From CAWANF01 sp963783355 (lineage in GTDB: Bacteria; Bacteroidota; Rhodothermia; Balneolales; DATFMH01), in contig CAWANF010000001.1 in assembly GCA_963783355.1 (NCBI GenBank), positions 496,001-560,000 on the forward strand: 64,000 nucleotides of DNA, given 5' to 3'. Position 1 is the first letter of the stretch; the number at the start of each line of letters is the position of its first letter. The position numbers and the translations under genes are program-made. Shown piece by piece: positions 37,249 to 46,022 of this stretch. Under the pieces are notes generated by a model. The model was not told the DNA's origin and searched no databases. It saw nothing but the letters and a program-made list of their open reading frames with translations.

Positions 37249-37281
37249 AAAAAAGCCCATATTGAATATATGAGCTTTTTT
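37249..37281 (-). terminator. Terminator of citrate synthase
   Basis: AAAAAAGC (37249-37256) with GCTTTTTT (37274-37281), extended by an inner CATAT/ATATG stem after one mismatch. The A run on the left gives the U tract for the minus-strand transcript; the opposite direction would also work. Confidence 0.85.
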
Positions 37282-37295
37282 GGAAATGCTTTTAT

Positions 37296-38456
37296 TTAAC
37301 GTTTTTCAATCGGAACCCAGGGCAGGTTTTTGTCGGTAACATAAAGTGCCCGGGGACGGATCAGGCGATTGTTTTCATATTGTTCCAGGAAATGAGCAGT
37401 CCAACCGGAAATGCGGCTCATCGCAAAGATACAGGTATATAAATCCGGTTTAATCCCTAAAGAGTAGTAAACGGTTGCGGAAAAGAAATCGACATTTGGA
37501 TCGATATTTTTTTCTTCTTTCATGATTTTGAGAATCATTTCCGACCATTCATACAAATATTCTTTACCAACTTCTTCAGCCAGGTCTTTAGCCATTCCAC
37601 GGAGATGCCGGGCCCGGGGATCAAAGGTGCGGTACACACGATGTCCGAATCCCATAATCTTTTCCTTCCGCTCAAGTTTGCCTTTGATAAATGCGGCGAT
37701 GTCGGAATCTTCATTTAATTCGAGCAGCATATTCATCACGGCTGTATTGGCTCCTCCATGCAAGGGGCCTTTCAGCGAGCCGATGGCACCTGTTATAGAA
37801 GAATACATATCGGAAAGCGTGGAACAGATGGATCGTGCTGTAAAAGTGGAAGCGTTCATTCCATGCTCGGCATGGATTATCAGGCAAACGTCCATGATTT
37901 TTTCTGCATTTTTACCAGGCTTTTCTCCATTCAGCATGTATAGGAAATTGTATGCCGTACTTTCACCTGACAATGGTTCGACAATGGATAAATTCCGGCG
38001 ATGGCTGATCGAAAGCGGCAATATAGCTGGTAATTTTGCGGTCAAACGTATGGCTTTACGCTTATTGGCTTCCAGCGTCTGTACATTCGATTCCTCGTCG
38101 AAATGAGCCAGCATGGAAACAGCGGTTCTGAGAACCGACATCGGTTCGGCATCAGTCGGAGCCGAGGTAATATAATTTATGACCGTTTCCGGTAACGGAC
38201 GCTCGGCTATGAGTTGTTTCTTTAAGTCATTCAGTTCCTGCTGATTCGGCAAACGTTCATTCCAGAGTAAAAAACAAACTTCTTCAAAAGTGGCGTTGGG
38301 GGCAAGGTCATCAATATTGTACCCGGAATAAATCAGTTCTCCCTTTTGTCCGTCAATAAAACTTTTATGCGTTGAAAAAGCGACAATCCCCTCAAGTCCC
38401 TTGTTAATGTATGGATATTCGCTTAAGTCAACGGAATCCTTAACTAAATCAGACAT
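37296..38456 (-). CDS. gltA: Citrate synthase
   Basis: A 386-residue protein of the short (Gram-positive/archaeal-like) citrate synthase type. The catalytic residues are in IIHAEHGMNASTF (substrate-binding His), GPLHGGANTAVM (His), MGFGHRVYRTFDPRA (His/Arg) and the Asp of NVDFFSATVYY. It condenses acetyl-CoA and oxaloacetate in the citric acid cycle; a 2-methylcitrate synthase cannot be excluded on sequence alone. The gene has its own terminator and a 127-nt leader after mazG, so it is probably an independent unit. Confidence 0.94.
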   Translation of the reverse strand: MSDLVKDSVDLSEYPYINKGLEGIVAFSTHKSFIDGQKGELIYSGYNIDDLAPNATFEEVCFLLWNERLPNQQELNDLKKQLIAERPLPETVINYITSAPTDAEPMSVLRTAVSMLAHFDEESNVQTLEANKRKAIRLTAKLPAILPLSISHRRNLSIVEPLSGESTAYNFLYMLNGEKPGKNAEKIMDVCLIIHAEHGMNASTFTARSICSTLSDMYSSITGAIGSLKGPLHGGANTAVMNMLLELNEDSDIAAFIKGKLERKEKIMGFGHRVYRTFDPRARHLRGMAKDLAEEVGKEYLYEWSEMILKIMKEEKNIDPNVDFFSATVYYSLGIKPDLYTCIFAMSRISGWTAHFLEQYENNRLIRPRALYVTDKNLPWVPIEKR

Positions 38457-38583
38457 TATTTGCTCCGTTGTAATCTATGTAATTCGTAAATGCTAAGTAG
38501 ACTAATAATTTTAGAAGCGGAATATACTACGGAATGAGGAAAAATTCAGATATTCCCGGACCAAAAAAGGAAGAAAGATAAAA

Positions 38584-39366
38584 TCAGGTTTCGAGTAATT
38601 TAGCCTCTTCCCAGTATTTATCCATTTCGGCCAGCGAGACATCCTTCATTGATAATCCTTTTTCTGATAATTTCTTCTCTATATACTGAAACCGGTACTG
38701 GAATTTTTTGTTGGTGAGCCGTAGGCCGTCTTCGGATTCAATGTCAAAGAAACGTCCGACATTGACCAGTGAAAACAGCAAGTCTCCGAATTCCTTTTTG
38801 CTTTCTTCTTTGTCATTTTCCTGGACTGCAGTTTTAAACTCATCGAGTTCTTCTTCCAGTTTCGACCATACATCTTCCCATTCCGGCCAGTCGAATCCGA
38901 CACCGGCTGCCTTTTCCTGCATACGCTGAGCGCGAAGTAAGGAAGGAAGATTAGACGGAACCCCATCCAGAACCGAATTCCGGCCCTTTTCCTGCATTTT
39001 AATAGCTTCCCAGTTTTGAGAAACTTCCGTGCTGTTATTTACATGGACATCACCGAAAACGTGCGGATGGCGGCGAATCAGTTTTTCCTGGATTCCGTAA
39101 ACGACATCATCAATATTGAAACGATCTTTTTCATCGGCCATCTCACTGTGGAAAACGACATGCAGGAGCAAATCTCCCAGCTCTTTCTTCAATTCGTCAA
39201 ATTCCTGTTTATCTATCGCATCGATGGCTTCGTACACTTCTTCTACCATCAAATCTTTCAGGGATTCATGGGTTTGCTTGCGATCCCAGGGACATTCCTG
39301 CCTCAGGATTTTCATAATGTTTACGAGGTCGTCAAAAGAGGTTGTAGGCTTTATATCGTTATGCAT
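38584..39366 (-). CDS. mazG: Nucleoside triphosphate pyrophosphohydrolase MazG
   Basis: A 260-residue protein with two all-alpha NTP-pyrophosphatase domains. The first (residues 10-120) has CPWDRKQTHESLKDLMVEE with the metal motif VEEVYEAIDAI, then ELGDLLLHVVFH. The second has KLEEELDEFKTAV and KKEFGDLLFSLVNVGRF, giving the ExxE...ExxD pattern twice. MazG hydrolyses noncanonical and canonical NTPs to NMP and pyrophosphate. It is the last gene of an operon that begins with maf, so two nucleotide house-cleaning enzymes are expressed together. It lies 15 nt after the preceding gene. Confidence 0.93.
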   Translation of the reverse strand: MHNDIKPTTSFDDLVNIMKILRQECPWDRKQTHESLKDLMVEEVYEAIDAIDKQEFDELKKELGDLLLHVVFHSEMADEKDRFNIDDVVYGIQEKLIRRHPHVFGDVHVNNSTEVSQNWEAIKMQEKGRNSVLDGVPSNLPSLLRAQRMQEKAAGVGFDWPEWEDVWSKLEEELDEFKTAVQENDKEESKKEFGDLLFSLVNVGRFFDIESEDGLRLTNKKFQYRFQYIEKKLSEKGLSMKDVSLAEMDKYWEEAKLLET

Positions 39367-39381
39367 GTGTTTTGAATAAAA

Positions 39382-40647
39382 TTAGTCGATGCGTTTCTTT
39401 TTCTTGGCTGCCGGAAATAAAATATTGTTCAAAATTAAACGATAGCCGGGGCTGTTGGGATGGAGGCTTAAGTCGGTTGGCGGATCCCCAACTCTATGCG
39501 TATAATCTTCCGGGTCGTGTCCGCCCAGGAAAGTAAAAGTACCTTTGCCGTAATTTCCATGAATATATTTTACTTCATCCCGGCCCGGAGATTCACCCAA
39601 AATAACCACATTGTCTTTAATCACTTCTTTTCTGAAAGCCGTGGTTTGTCCGTAGAATCCTTTGATGCTGCTTACCTGGTCCTGGGTCAGCATGGTCGGA
39701 ACCGGGTCGTATTTTGCTGAAAACTTGAATAACGTGAAATAATCGATGGATTCATTGATATCATTCAGGTGATTGGGTACGTCGATATTGGAATGCCGGT
39801 ATTCATTCGGATCCAAGTTCACCTTAAAATTGGTGAAGGCCAGGGTCTTGGAAAAATCAAGTTTTTTGTTGGCATTAGGATCCGGAGGATCGCCGTCGAA
39901 TGGTGTTGGGACGATATCGTCATTCTGAGCGGCGAGTGCAATATCGAGTGTTTCGGTTGCGGAACACATGGCAAAGAGATACCCACCGTTACCCACAAAT
40001 TTCTTGATAGCCCGGGCAACGGCTTTTTTTTCTTCGGAAACTTTCTTGAATCCAAGGCTGTGTGCCATAGCTTCATCGTCGTGCACTTCCTTGATGTACC
40101 ATGGCTGATTGCGATAAGCTGCCCAGAATTTTCCATACTGTCCCGTAAAATCTTCATGGTGAAGATGAAGCCAGTCAAAGTTTTTTAAATCCCCGGACAG
40201 GACTTCCCGATCCCATATTTTGGTATAGGGAACCTCGGCGTAGGTAAGGGCAAGGGTTACGGCATCATCCCATGGCATAGCCTGTTTTGGCGTATAAACG
40301 GCAATTTTTGGCGCTTTTACCAATGGCATCACCGACATATTCACATCCGGACGATTGACTTCCTTCAGTATTTCATCTGCCGCTGATTCGCTTAATACTT
40401 TGAATGAAACTCCACGAATCCGGCATTTATTTTCAATTCCGTCACCGGTATCGGACATGAAACTGCCGCCCCGGTAATTCAGTAACCACTTTGCTTTGTA
40501 GCCATCCTTCAAATGATTGTAGATAATACCATATGCCTTCAAATGATTGGTTTGGGTCGCATCCATAGGAATCAGGATCTGTTGCGCCATCAAGGAACAG
40601 GGCAACAACAGTAACATCAGGAAAAGAAAAAATTTAATTGACTTCAT
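39382..40647 (-). CDS. Conserved exported protein (often labelled asparagine synthetase B in databases)
   Basis: A 421-residue protein with signal peptide MKSIKFFLFLMLLLLPCSLMAQ. It shows no asparagine synthetase motifs: no N-terminal Cys2 glutaminase and no SGGxDS ATP pyrophosphatase loop, although Bacteroidota relatives with this look often bear that name. Recognisable conserved parts are ILIPMDATQTNHLKAYG right after the signal peptide, LLNYRGGSFMSD and FLGGHDPEDYTHRVGD. The C-terminus is basic (AAKKKKRID). Its start overlaps the TPR gene stop by 4 nt, so they are coupled. It would act outside the cytoplasmic membrane. Function unknown. Confidence 0.7.
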   Translation of the reverse strand: MKSIKFFLFLMLLLLPCSLMAQQILIPMDATQTNHLKAYGIIYNHLKDGYKAKWLLNYRGGSFMSDTGDGIENKCRIRGVSFKVLSESAADEILKEVNRPDVNMSVMPLVKAPKIAVYTPKQAMPWDDAVTLALTYAEVPYTKIWDREVLSGDLKNFDWLHLHHEDFTGQYGKFWAAYRNQPWYIKEVHDDEAMAHSLGFKKVSEEKKAVARAIKKFVGNGGYLFAMCSATETLDIALAAQNDDIVPTPFDGDPPDPNANKKLDFSKTLAFTNFKVNLDPNEYRHSNIDVPNHLNDINESIDYFTLFKFSAKYDPVPTMLTQDQVSSIKGFYGQTTAFRKEVIKDNVVILGESPGRDEVKYIHGNYGKGTFTFLGGHDPEDYTHRVGDPPTDLSLHPNSPGYRLILNNILFPAAKKKKRID

Positions 40648-42623
40648 GAAGCATTATCCTGCTGCAGATTACGAATCCGGTTTCGTGCATATTCGGCATA
40701 AAATCCATTTGGATACTGAATTAACAACGATTCGTATAATTTAATAATTTGCGGCTTTGCAGAAACTATTTCCAATATGCTGTTACGTGTTTTTTCATCC
40801 AGTGGTTTAATGTCCTTTTTTGTAAAGTAATCCGGAACATGGAAATGATATTCCGGATTGTGCAGCCTGGAAATTAGTTGTTTGTTATGATAGATTTGGT
40901 TAGCAAACTGGGCGTGTTCCCATATGATTTGTTCGAGAAGCATTCCCGAACCTGAATTTAAATATCGGTCAGACAAAGAAAATGCAAGTATGGGATTCGT
41001 GTTTCTCAGCAATTTCAAAACAAAAAGCATCATATCATCTTTCAACGGCCGGGGATAAGGCGATTCTATATATGGAAGCAACGTGTCCACGGCTGCGGAG
41101 GTATCGCCCCGGCTGTTCAGGAGTTGTGCCTTTGAAAAAGCTTTCAGTTCCGTGGTTGTCGAATCCTTTATCTGTCCGTTTTGTATCCAGACCCTGAGTT
41201 GCAGGGCATTATTGGCATACAGTGAAGTACTGTTTTTTTCGAGTGCTTTGATTTGAATTTTCGCAAAGTCAAAATCGCCGGCATAAAAATCTGTCAGGCT
41301 CAAAAAATAGCGGGTTTTATCAGCCATAGTTCCGGCATGTGCTATTTTATTACTGCGGGTAAAATAGACTCGTGCCCTTTCAAAATTTCCAGTAAATAAC
41401 GCAATTCTTCCTCGCAGATAATTAATCATCACCTGATTTTTTTTTGCATCAGGACTTTTTTCGAGTTGTTGAACGAACTGTTCTGCAGCCTTTACATTTT
41501 TAACATTATCGAGAGCCAGCTCCGCCTGCAGTGTCAAAACTGACGATATTCCGTCATAATTCGGATATTTTCGAATCAGATCATTGATAGTATGATATGC
41601 TTCGTGGTACAGGGAATCTGTTTTTTTGCCAAAATCGAGATGGTATTTGTCGTAAAATTTTGCCCATTTGATATCCAGCCGTGCGATTTCTTCCAGGCTT
41701 CGTGCCGCCATCGGATCATCCGGTTTATTCACGTAGAAAGAAAAAGCCTGTCGTGCCAGCTTAAATTGATTCAGAGACTGCAATTTTAAACCCACCTGCA
41801 ATACGGCATAGAAATGATTTCCCTCCATATTTTCGAGTTTCTTGGCCGTATTGAGGGCTTTTTGATAAAAGCCGCGTTCGACGTAGAGCCAAATAAGGAA
41901 ATGGCGCAGGGTCCGCTGGTAATCACTATTCGATGTTCTGTTACTCTCTTCCTGTTCGACTTCAGAAATGGCTGAATCATACAGATATTGATCGTTATAA
42001 CGCATTAGCTGATTTTCAATGAACCCGAGGCGGTCATTACCCTGTTTTAAAAGGTTAAGGTATTCTCCTATCGTTTTATCATAATCTCCGGCCTGTAAAT
42101 AATTGGCCGCCATTTCGTAAATAAAGAGCTGGCCGTTGTGGAAGTATTTTCTGCCTTTCTTAAAGATATCCGTCGCTTTGCTATACTCTTGGTTTTGGCT
42201 AAGCGTTTCGGCCAGATATCGATAAGCCTGTACCTGCGATTTATTAGCATCGAGTGTATGCTCCCAGATTTCAAATGCCTGGGTAGTGTCTCCCTTCATA
42301 TGGTATAACTCACCAAGCCTGGCCGCCATAATCATGTTCTTGTAATTGCCGCCAATACGTTTTTTTGTAATGGCAATGGCCTCATCAAAATTTTTGAGAT
42401 TTATCAGGCATCGGATGAGATGATCATAAACAGGGTAGGAGTTCGGATTTTCCCGGTACAGATTGTTCAGAATAGAATACGCCTGCTGGTAGTTGCCATC
42501 CTGCATTAGTTGATTGGCACGCTGATATTGCAGGCCGCTTTGAGCAAAGACGTTTCCGCATAAAAAAAATATGATGGCAAAAGCCCCTGATGAAAAGAAA
42601 TATGAGAAACGCTTGTAAATCAT
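40644..42623 (-). CDS. TPR-repeat protein, exported
   Basis: A 659-residue protein with a signal peptide (FFSSGAFAIIFFLCGNVFAQ) followed by tandem tetratricopeptide repeats over most of its length, such as YQRANQLMQDGNYQQAYSIL, AARLGELYHMKGDTTQAFEI and EMAANYLQAGDYDKTIGEYL. TPRs mediate protein contacts. It begins 2 nt after maf and overlaps the next gene (conserved exported protein) by ATGA, so the two secreted products are probably partners in a periplasmic or outer-membrane complex. No enzymatic motif is seen. Confidence 0.85.
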   Translation of the reverse strand: MIYKRFSYFFSSGAFAIIFFLCGNVFAQSGLQYQRANQLMQDGNYQQAYSILNNLYRENPNSYPVYDHLIRCLINLKNFDEAIAITKKRIGGNYKNMIMAARLGELYHMKGDTTQAFEIWEHTLDANKSQVQAYRYLAETLSQNQEYSKATDIFKKGRKYFHNGQLFIYEMAANYLQAGDYDKTIGEYLNLLKQGNDRLGFIENQLMRYNDQYLYDSAISEVEQEESNRTSNSDYQRTLRHFLIWLYVERGFYQKALNTAKKLENMEGNHFYAVLQVGLKLQSLNQFKLARQAFSFYVNKPDDPMAARSLEEIARLDIKWAKFYDKYHLDFGKKTDSLYHEAYHTINDLIRKYPNYDGISSVLTLQAELALDNVKNVKAAEQFVQQLEKSPDAKKNQVMINYLRGRIALFTGNFERARVYFTRSNKIAHAGTMADKTRYFLSLTDFYAGDFDFAKIQIKALEKNSTSLYANNALQLRVWIQNGQIKDSTTTELKAFSKAQLLNSRGDTSAAVDTLLPYIESPYPRPLKDDMMLFVLKLLRNTNPILAFSLSDRYLNSGSGMLLEQIIWEHAQFANQIYHNKQLISRLHNPEYHFHVPDYFTKKDIKPLDEKTRNSILEIVSAKPQIIKLYESLLIQYPNGFYAEYARNRIRNLQQDNAS

Positions 42624-42625
42624 TC

Positions 42626-43246
42626 TCAGTTTTCAGATTTCAGAATACTGGCCCTCGGAAGAAACTCGGGAGCAAACAGCTTCAGTTTTTCGTAAAAACG
42701 ATGTAAGGGAAAGCCCACGACATTATAATAATCACCTTCAATTCTGGAAACGAAAAGGGATCCCCAGTCATCCTGAATACCATAAGCACCGGCTTTATCC
42801 ATCGGGCTGCCGGTTTGAATGTAATCCCATATTTCCTGGTCGTCCAGCTCGGCAAAAGTGACCTTCGTGACTTCATGAAAAGTAAGCGATTTCGCGACCG
42901 TTTTATTTTCGTCTGTCTGCAACAGGCAAGCCCCGCTGTAGACCTCGTGGACATGCCCGCTTAATTTTTTAAGGAGGTGAAAAGCATCCGGCTCATCCAT
43001 TGGCTTTCCAAGTATTTCATCATCATATACAACAATGGTATCGGCTCCGATGGTCAATGCCGAAGCATAATTGGCAGCCACTTCCCGGGCTTTCATCAGG
43101 GCCAAATGTTCAACGATCGTTCCCGGATCTAAGGACGGATCGAACTCTTCATCCACAGAACTTGGATGGATGATAAACGTAAGATTAATTTGAGAAAGCA
43201 GGTTCTTGCGCCTCGGACTTTGTGAAGCAAGTACGATTTGTTTCAC
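42626..43246 (-). CDS. maf: Maf-family nucleotide pyrophosphatase (YhdE type)
   Basis: A 206-residue protein with the Maf signature at its very start: VLASQSPRRKNLL (S-x-R-R loop), PSSVDEEFD, ALTIGADTIVVYDDEILGKP (catalytic Asp), DAFHLLKKLSGHVHEVYSG and DKAGAYGIQDDWGSLFV. It hydrolyses dTTP, UTP or modified pyrimidine NTPs to the monophosphate. First gene of a four-gene operon with the TPR gene, the conserved exported protein and mazG. Divergent from the DUF3098 gene. Confidence 0.93.
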   Translation of the reverse strand: MKQIVLASQSPRRKNLLSQINLTFIIHPSSVDEEFDPSLDPGTIVEHLALMKAREVAANYASALTIGADTIVVYDDEILGKPMDEPDAFHLLKKLSGHVHEVYSGACLLQTDENKTVAKSLTFHEVTKVTFAELDDQEIWDYIQTGSPMDKAGAYGIQDDWGSLFVSRIEGDYYNVVGFPLHRFYEKLKLFAPEFLPRASILKSEN

Positions 43247-43526
43247 TGTTGTGTTTTTTTGATGGTTTATAATGTCGTAATAATGAGCGTTAAAGCCATA
43301 ACTTAACTTTTAAATCAGAAGCTAACAAACCAACTTATTCATTATAATTTTTGATATTAGCCGTTTTTGTTAACAGATTGTGAAATATTTCAGTAAAATT
43401 GAATCACCGGTTAAAAGGCAGTATAATTCTTATCCAATACGGTCGTTTTCAGTTTGAATATTAAACCGTAAATTCTTACTGAAGTAAAATTCGGACATCC
43501 TATTAATGTGAATAATAAAACAGTAC

Positions 43527-43802
43527 ATGAAAGAGAAAAATAAAAGGAAAAAAACGGTAAAACAGTCTTCCAACCAGGAAATGTTATTTGATGCCGATAA
43601 CTATAAACTCATCGGTTTGGGTATCGTCCTGATTATCATTGGTTTTACTGCAATGTATCTCGATAAAAATGTCTTCGGATTTATCACGATGTATATTTCT
43701 CCGGTCGTCATCCTTGCTGGTTTTGCAGAAATCATCTACGCGATAATGAAACCGTCGAAAAATCATAATAACGAAAATTCATCGAAACTAACGGCTAACT
43801 GA
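43527..43802 (+). CDS. DUF3098 family membrane protein
   Basis: A 91-residue protein with two transmembrane segments, LIGLGIVLIIIGFTAMYL and YISPVVILAGFAEIIYAIM, the arrangement of DUF3098, a family found mainly in Bacteroidota. A basic N-terminus (KEKNKRKKT) and a polar tail flank them. In other Bacteroidota the gene often sits near ftsX or undecaprenyl-diphosphatase genes; here it is followed after 5 nt by a DUF92 gene. Function unknown; probably a small partner of a membrane complex. Confidence 0.82.
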   Translation: MKEKNKRKKTVKQSSNQEMLFDADNYKLIGLGIVLIIIGFTAMYLDKNVFGFITMYISPVVILAGFAEIIYAIMKPSKNHNNENSSKLTAN

Positions 43803-43807
43803 AGCTT

Positions 43808-44635
43808 TTGGACAGACTTGGTAATTATTTATTTTCGTTCGTTCTCCTGATTTTATTTGTCCTGTTTGCAACGGGTGAGGAGCAGTTGCGTATTATAATT
43901 GCCATTTTTGCGGCCATTCTTATTGGTGTCCTTGCATTTTTTTTTCGCTGGCTTACTCTCGACGGCACCAAATCGGCTATTGTCCTGGGTGCTTTCACCT
44001 ATGGATTGGGAGGGCTGGATGCTTCGCTGATATTAATCCTGTTTTTCATAACTGGCAGCTGGCTATCTAAACTGAACAATTATAAAGTCCGGCGTAAAGA
44101 TTATAATAATGTGTATGATACGCGCCGTGACGGGCTGCAGGTCTGGGCCAATGGATTTTGGTTTACTGTTTTTCTGATAATCCATTTCATTTTTCATTCC
44201 GATATCTGGATGATTGCTGCAATTGCATCACTGGCCGTTGCTACTTCCGATACGTGGGCTACTGAAGTAGGGGTGTTGACGAACACCGGTAAAACCGTAT
44301 TGATTACCAGTTTTCAACCCGTAATTGCCGGAGTCGATGGCGGCATCAGCATTACCGGTACCCTGGCGGCGATGATGGGAAGTACGCTCATTGCTGCTGT
44401 GTATATGGCCTTTTCCCCGGATCACAATGTGATAGAATTTATTCTGTTATCCGTTTCCGGTTTTCTAGGTTGTCTGTTCGATTCCTATCTTGGCGCCATT
44501 TTCCAGTACAATCATAAATCATTTCATATTCCGCTTAGTAAAAATAATCGTGTCCTGGTGGGAAATAATTTTGTGAATTGGTCAGCTATTGGTTTTGGAG
44601 CCATCGTGGTGATTTTGCTTAAAAATTTCTTTTAA
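43808..44635 (+). CDS. DUF92 (TMEM19-type) membrane protein
   Basis: A 275-residue protein with about six to seven membrane segments and the DUF92 signatures DGLQVWANGFWF, ATSDTWATEVGVL and GGISITGTLAAMMGS. In plants and cyanobacteria, VTE6 of this family phosphorylates phytyl phosphate, so a polyprenyl-phosphate kinase is a reasonable but untested guess here. The start is a TTG at 43808, 5 nt after the DUF3098 stop; no ATG gives the full first membrane segment. It is followed after 15 nt by the symporter, so all three form one operon. Confidence 0.82.
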   Translation: MDRLGNYLFSFVLLILFVLFATGEEQLRIIIAIFAAILIGVLAFFFRWLTLDGTKSAIVLGAFTYGLGGLDASLILILFFITGSWLSKLNNYKVRRKDYNNVYDTRRDGLQVWANGFWFTVFLIIHFIFHSDIWMIAAIASLAVATSDTWATEVGVLTNTGKTVLITSFQPVIAGVDGGISITGTLAAMMGSTLIAAVYMAFSPDHNVIEFILLSVSGFLGCLFDSYLGAIFQYNHKSFHIPLSKNNRVLVGNNFVNWSAIGFGAIVVILLKNFF

Positions 44636-44650
44636 AATAAGAGAGGATTT

Positions 44651-45952
44651 ATGGTTTGGTATAAGAAACTGCACTGGCAGATTATAATTGGTTTGTTTTT
44701 AGGTTTATTGTGGGGATTACTGTCTAGCCAGATCGGTTTTGGACATTTTACCGATAACTGGATTAAGCCTTTCGGTACGATATTCGTCCGTTTGCTCGAG
44801 CTCATTGCCGTGCCCCTGGTTTTGACCTCGCTCATCGTCGGTATTACCAGCCTGAGCGATATCCGCAAATTATCCCGGATGGGAACCAAAACCATCGCTA
44901 TTTACCTGGTGACGACAGTCTGTGCCATTACCATCGGTTTAATCATGGTCAACCTCATCCAACCGGGAAAAGTACTGCCGCAGCAAACCAGGGAGCAGTT
45001 AATGGCCAGCTATAAAGATAATGTAAGTGCAAGAGATCAGTCGGCAGAATCAGTTATGAACCGAGGCCCGCTGGCACCGCTTGTTGATATAGTACCGAAA
45101 AACTTCTTTTCTGCCGCCGCCGACAATGGAGAAATGCTGCAGGTTGTTTTTGTAGCTATTCTCATTGGCATCGGCCTGATCCAGATATCAAAAGAAAAAA
45201 GTAAAGTGATCATCGATATTGTGGATGGGTTTAATGACGTGATAATCAAAATTGTCGATTACATCATGTTGCTGGCACCCTATGGTGTCTTCGCCCTCAT
45301 GGCAGCTTTAATCGTTGATTTGGGCGGCAATGATTTAGGTAAGGCTATGAGTTTGCTGTATGCATTAGGATGGTATATGCTAACTGTAATAATCGGATTG
45401 CTCATCCATCTGACGGTTGTGTACCAGGGCTTATTCAAAATATTCAGCAAAATGAAATTTCGGGATTTTCTGCGCGGAATCCGTCCCGCCATGTTGCTGG
45501 GTTTCAGTACGAGTTCCAGTGTCGCAACATTGCCGGTAACGATGGAACGGGTTCAGAATAACCTCGGAGTTCACGAAGAAGTGGCAAGTTTTGTTTTACC
45601 GGTTGGTGCAACGGTGAATATGGACGGCACGAGCTTGTATCAGGCCGTAGCTGCCGTATTTATCGCACAGGCATTGGGATTAGGACTGGATATTTATTCT
45701 CAGATTACCATTGTTGTTACGGCTACATTAGCTTCTATCGGGGCAGCGGGCGTTCCGGGAGCCGGGATCATTATGCTGGTTATCGTTTTAAAAGCCATTC
45801 ATGTTCCGGTTGAGGGTATCGGTTTGATTCTGGGAGTCGACCGTATTCTGGATATGCTCAGGACAACGGTGAATATAACCGGGGATGCAGCGGTTTCTGT
45901 GGCAGTAGCCAGTTCCGAAGGGCAGCTCGGCGATATACATTTTGATGAATAG
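44651..45952 (+). CDS. Dicarboxylate/amino acid:cation symporter (DAACS family)
   Basis: A 433-residue membrane protein of the GltP/GltT/DctA fold. The re-entrant loop HP1 reads LLGFSTSSSVATLPVTME; TM7 has PVGATVNMDGTSLYQAVAAVF with the sodium-site NMDGT; HP2 and TM8 have SIGAAGVPGAGIIML and DRILDMLRTTVNITGDAAVSV. The Asp and Asn of that last stretch bind substrate in GltPh. It imports glutamate, aspartate or C4-dicarboxylates with Na+ or H+. Substrate choice cannot be fixed from the sequence. Third gene of the DUF3098-DUF92 operon. Confidence 0.94.
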   Translation: MVWYKKLHWQIIIGLFLGLLWGLLSSQIGFGHFTDNWIKPFGTIFVRLLELIAVPLVLTSLIVGITSLSDIRKLSRMGTKTIAIYLVTTVCAITIGLIMVNLIQPGKVLPQQTREQLMASYKDNVSARDQSAESVMNRGPLAPLVDIVPKNFFSAAADNGEMLQVVFVAILIGIGLIQISKEKSKVIIDIVDGFNDVIIKIVDYIMLLAPYGVFALMAALIVDLGGNDLGKAMSLLYALGWYMLTVIIGLLIHLTVVYQGLFKIFSKMKFRDFLRGIRPAMLLGFSTSSSVATLPVTMERVQNNLGVHEEVASFVLPVGATVNMDGTSLYQAVAAVFIAQALGLGLDIYSQITIVVTATLASIGAAGVPGAGIIMLVIVLKAIHVPVEGIGLILGVDRILDMLRTTVNITGDAAVSVAVASSEGQLGDIHFDE

Positions 45953-46022
45953 AGATTTGCAGGAATGAATTACAGGTTTTAAGCGTTATCGATCAATAAT
46001 TTTTGCTAAATAATTGATCATT

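Noticed and set aside
37204..37260. Upstream start of the sialidase-fold gene
   Set aside because: It would place the first codons inside the citrate synthase terminator and ahead of a normal signal peptide.
39382..40647. Annotation as asparagine synthetase B
   Set aside because: No N-terminal Cys glutaminase, no ATP pyrophosphatase loop, and a signal peptide is present; the name seems to be propagated in databases without domain support.
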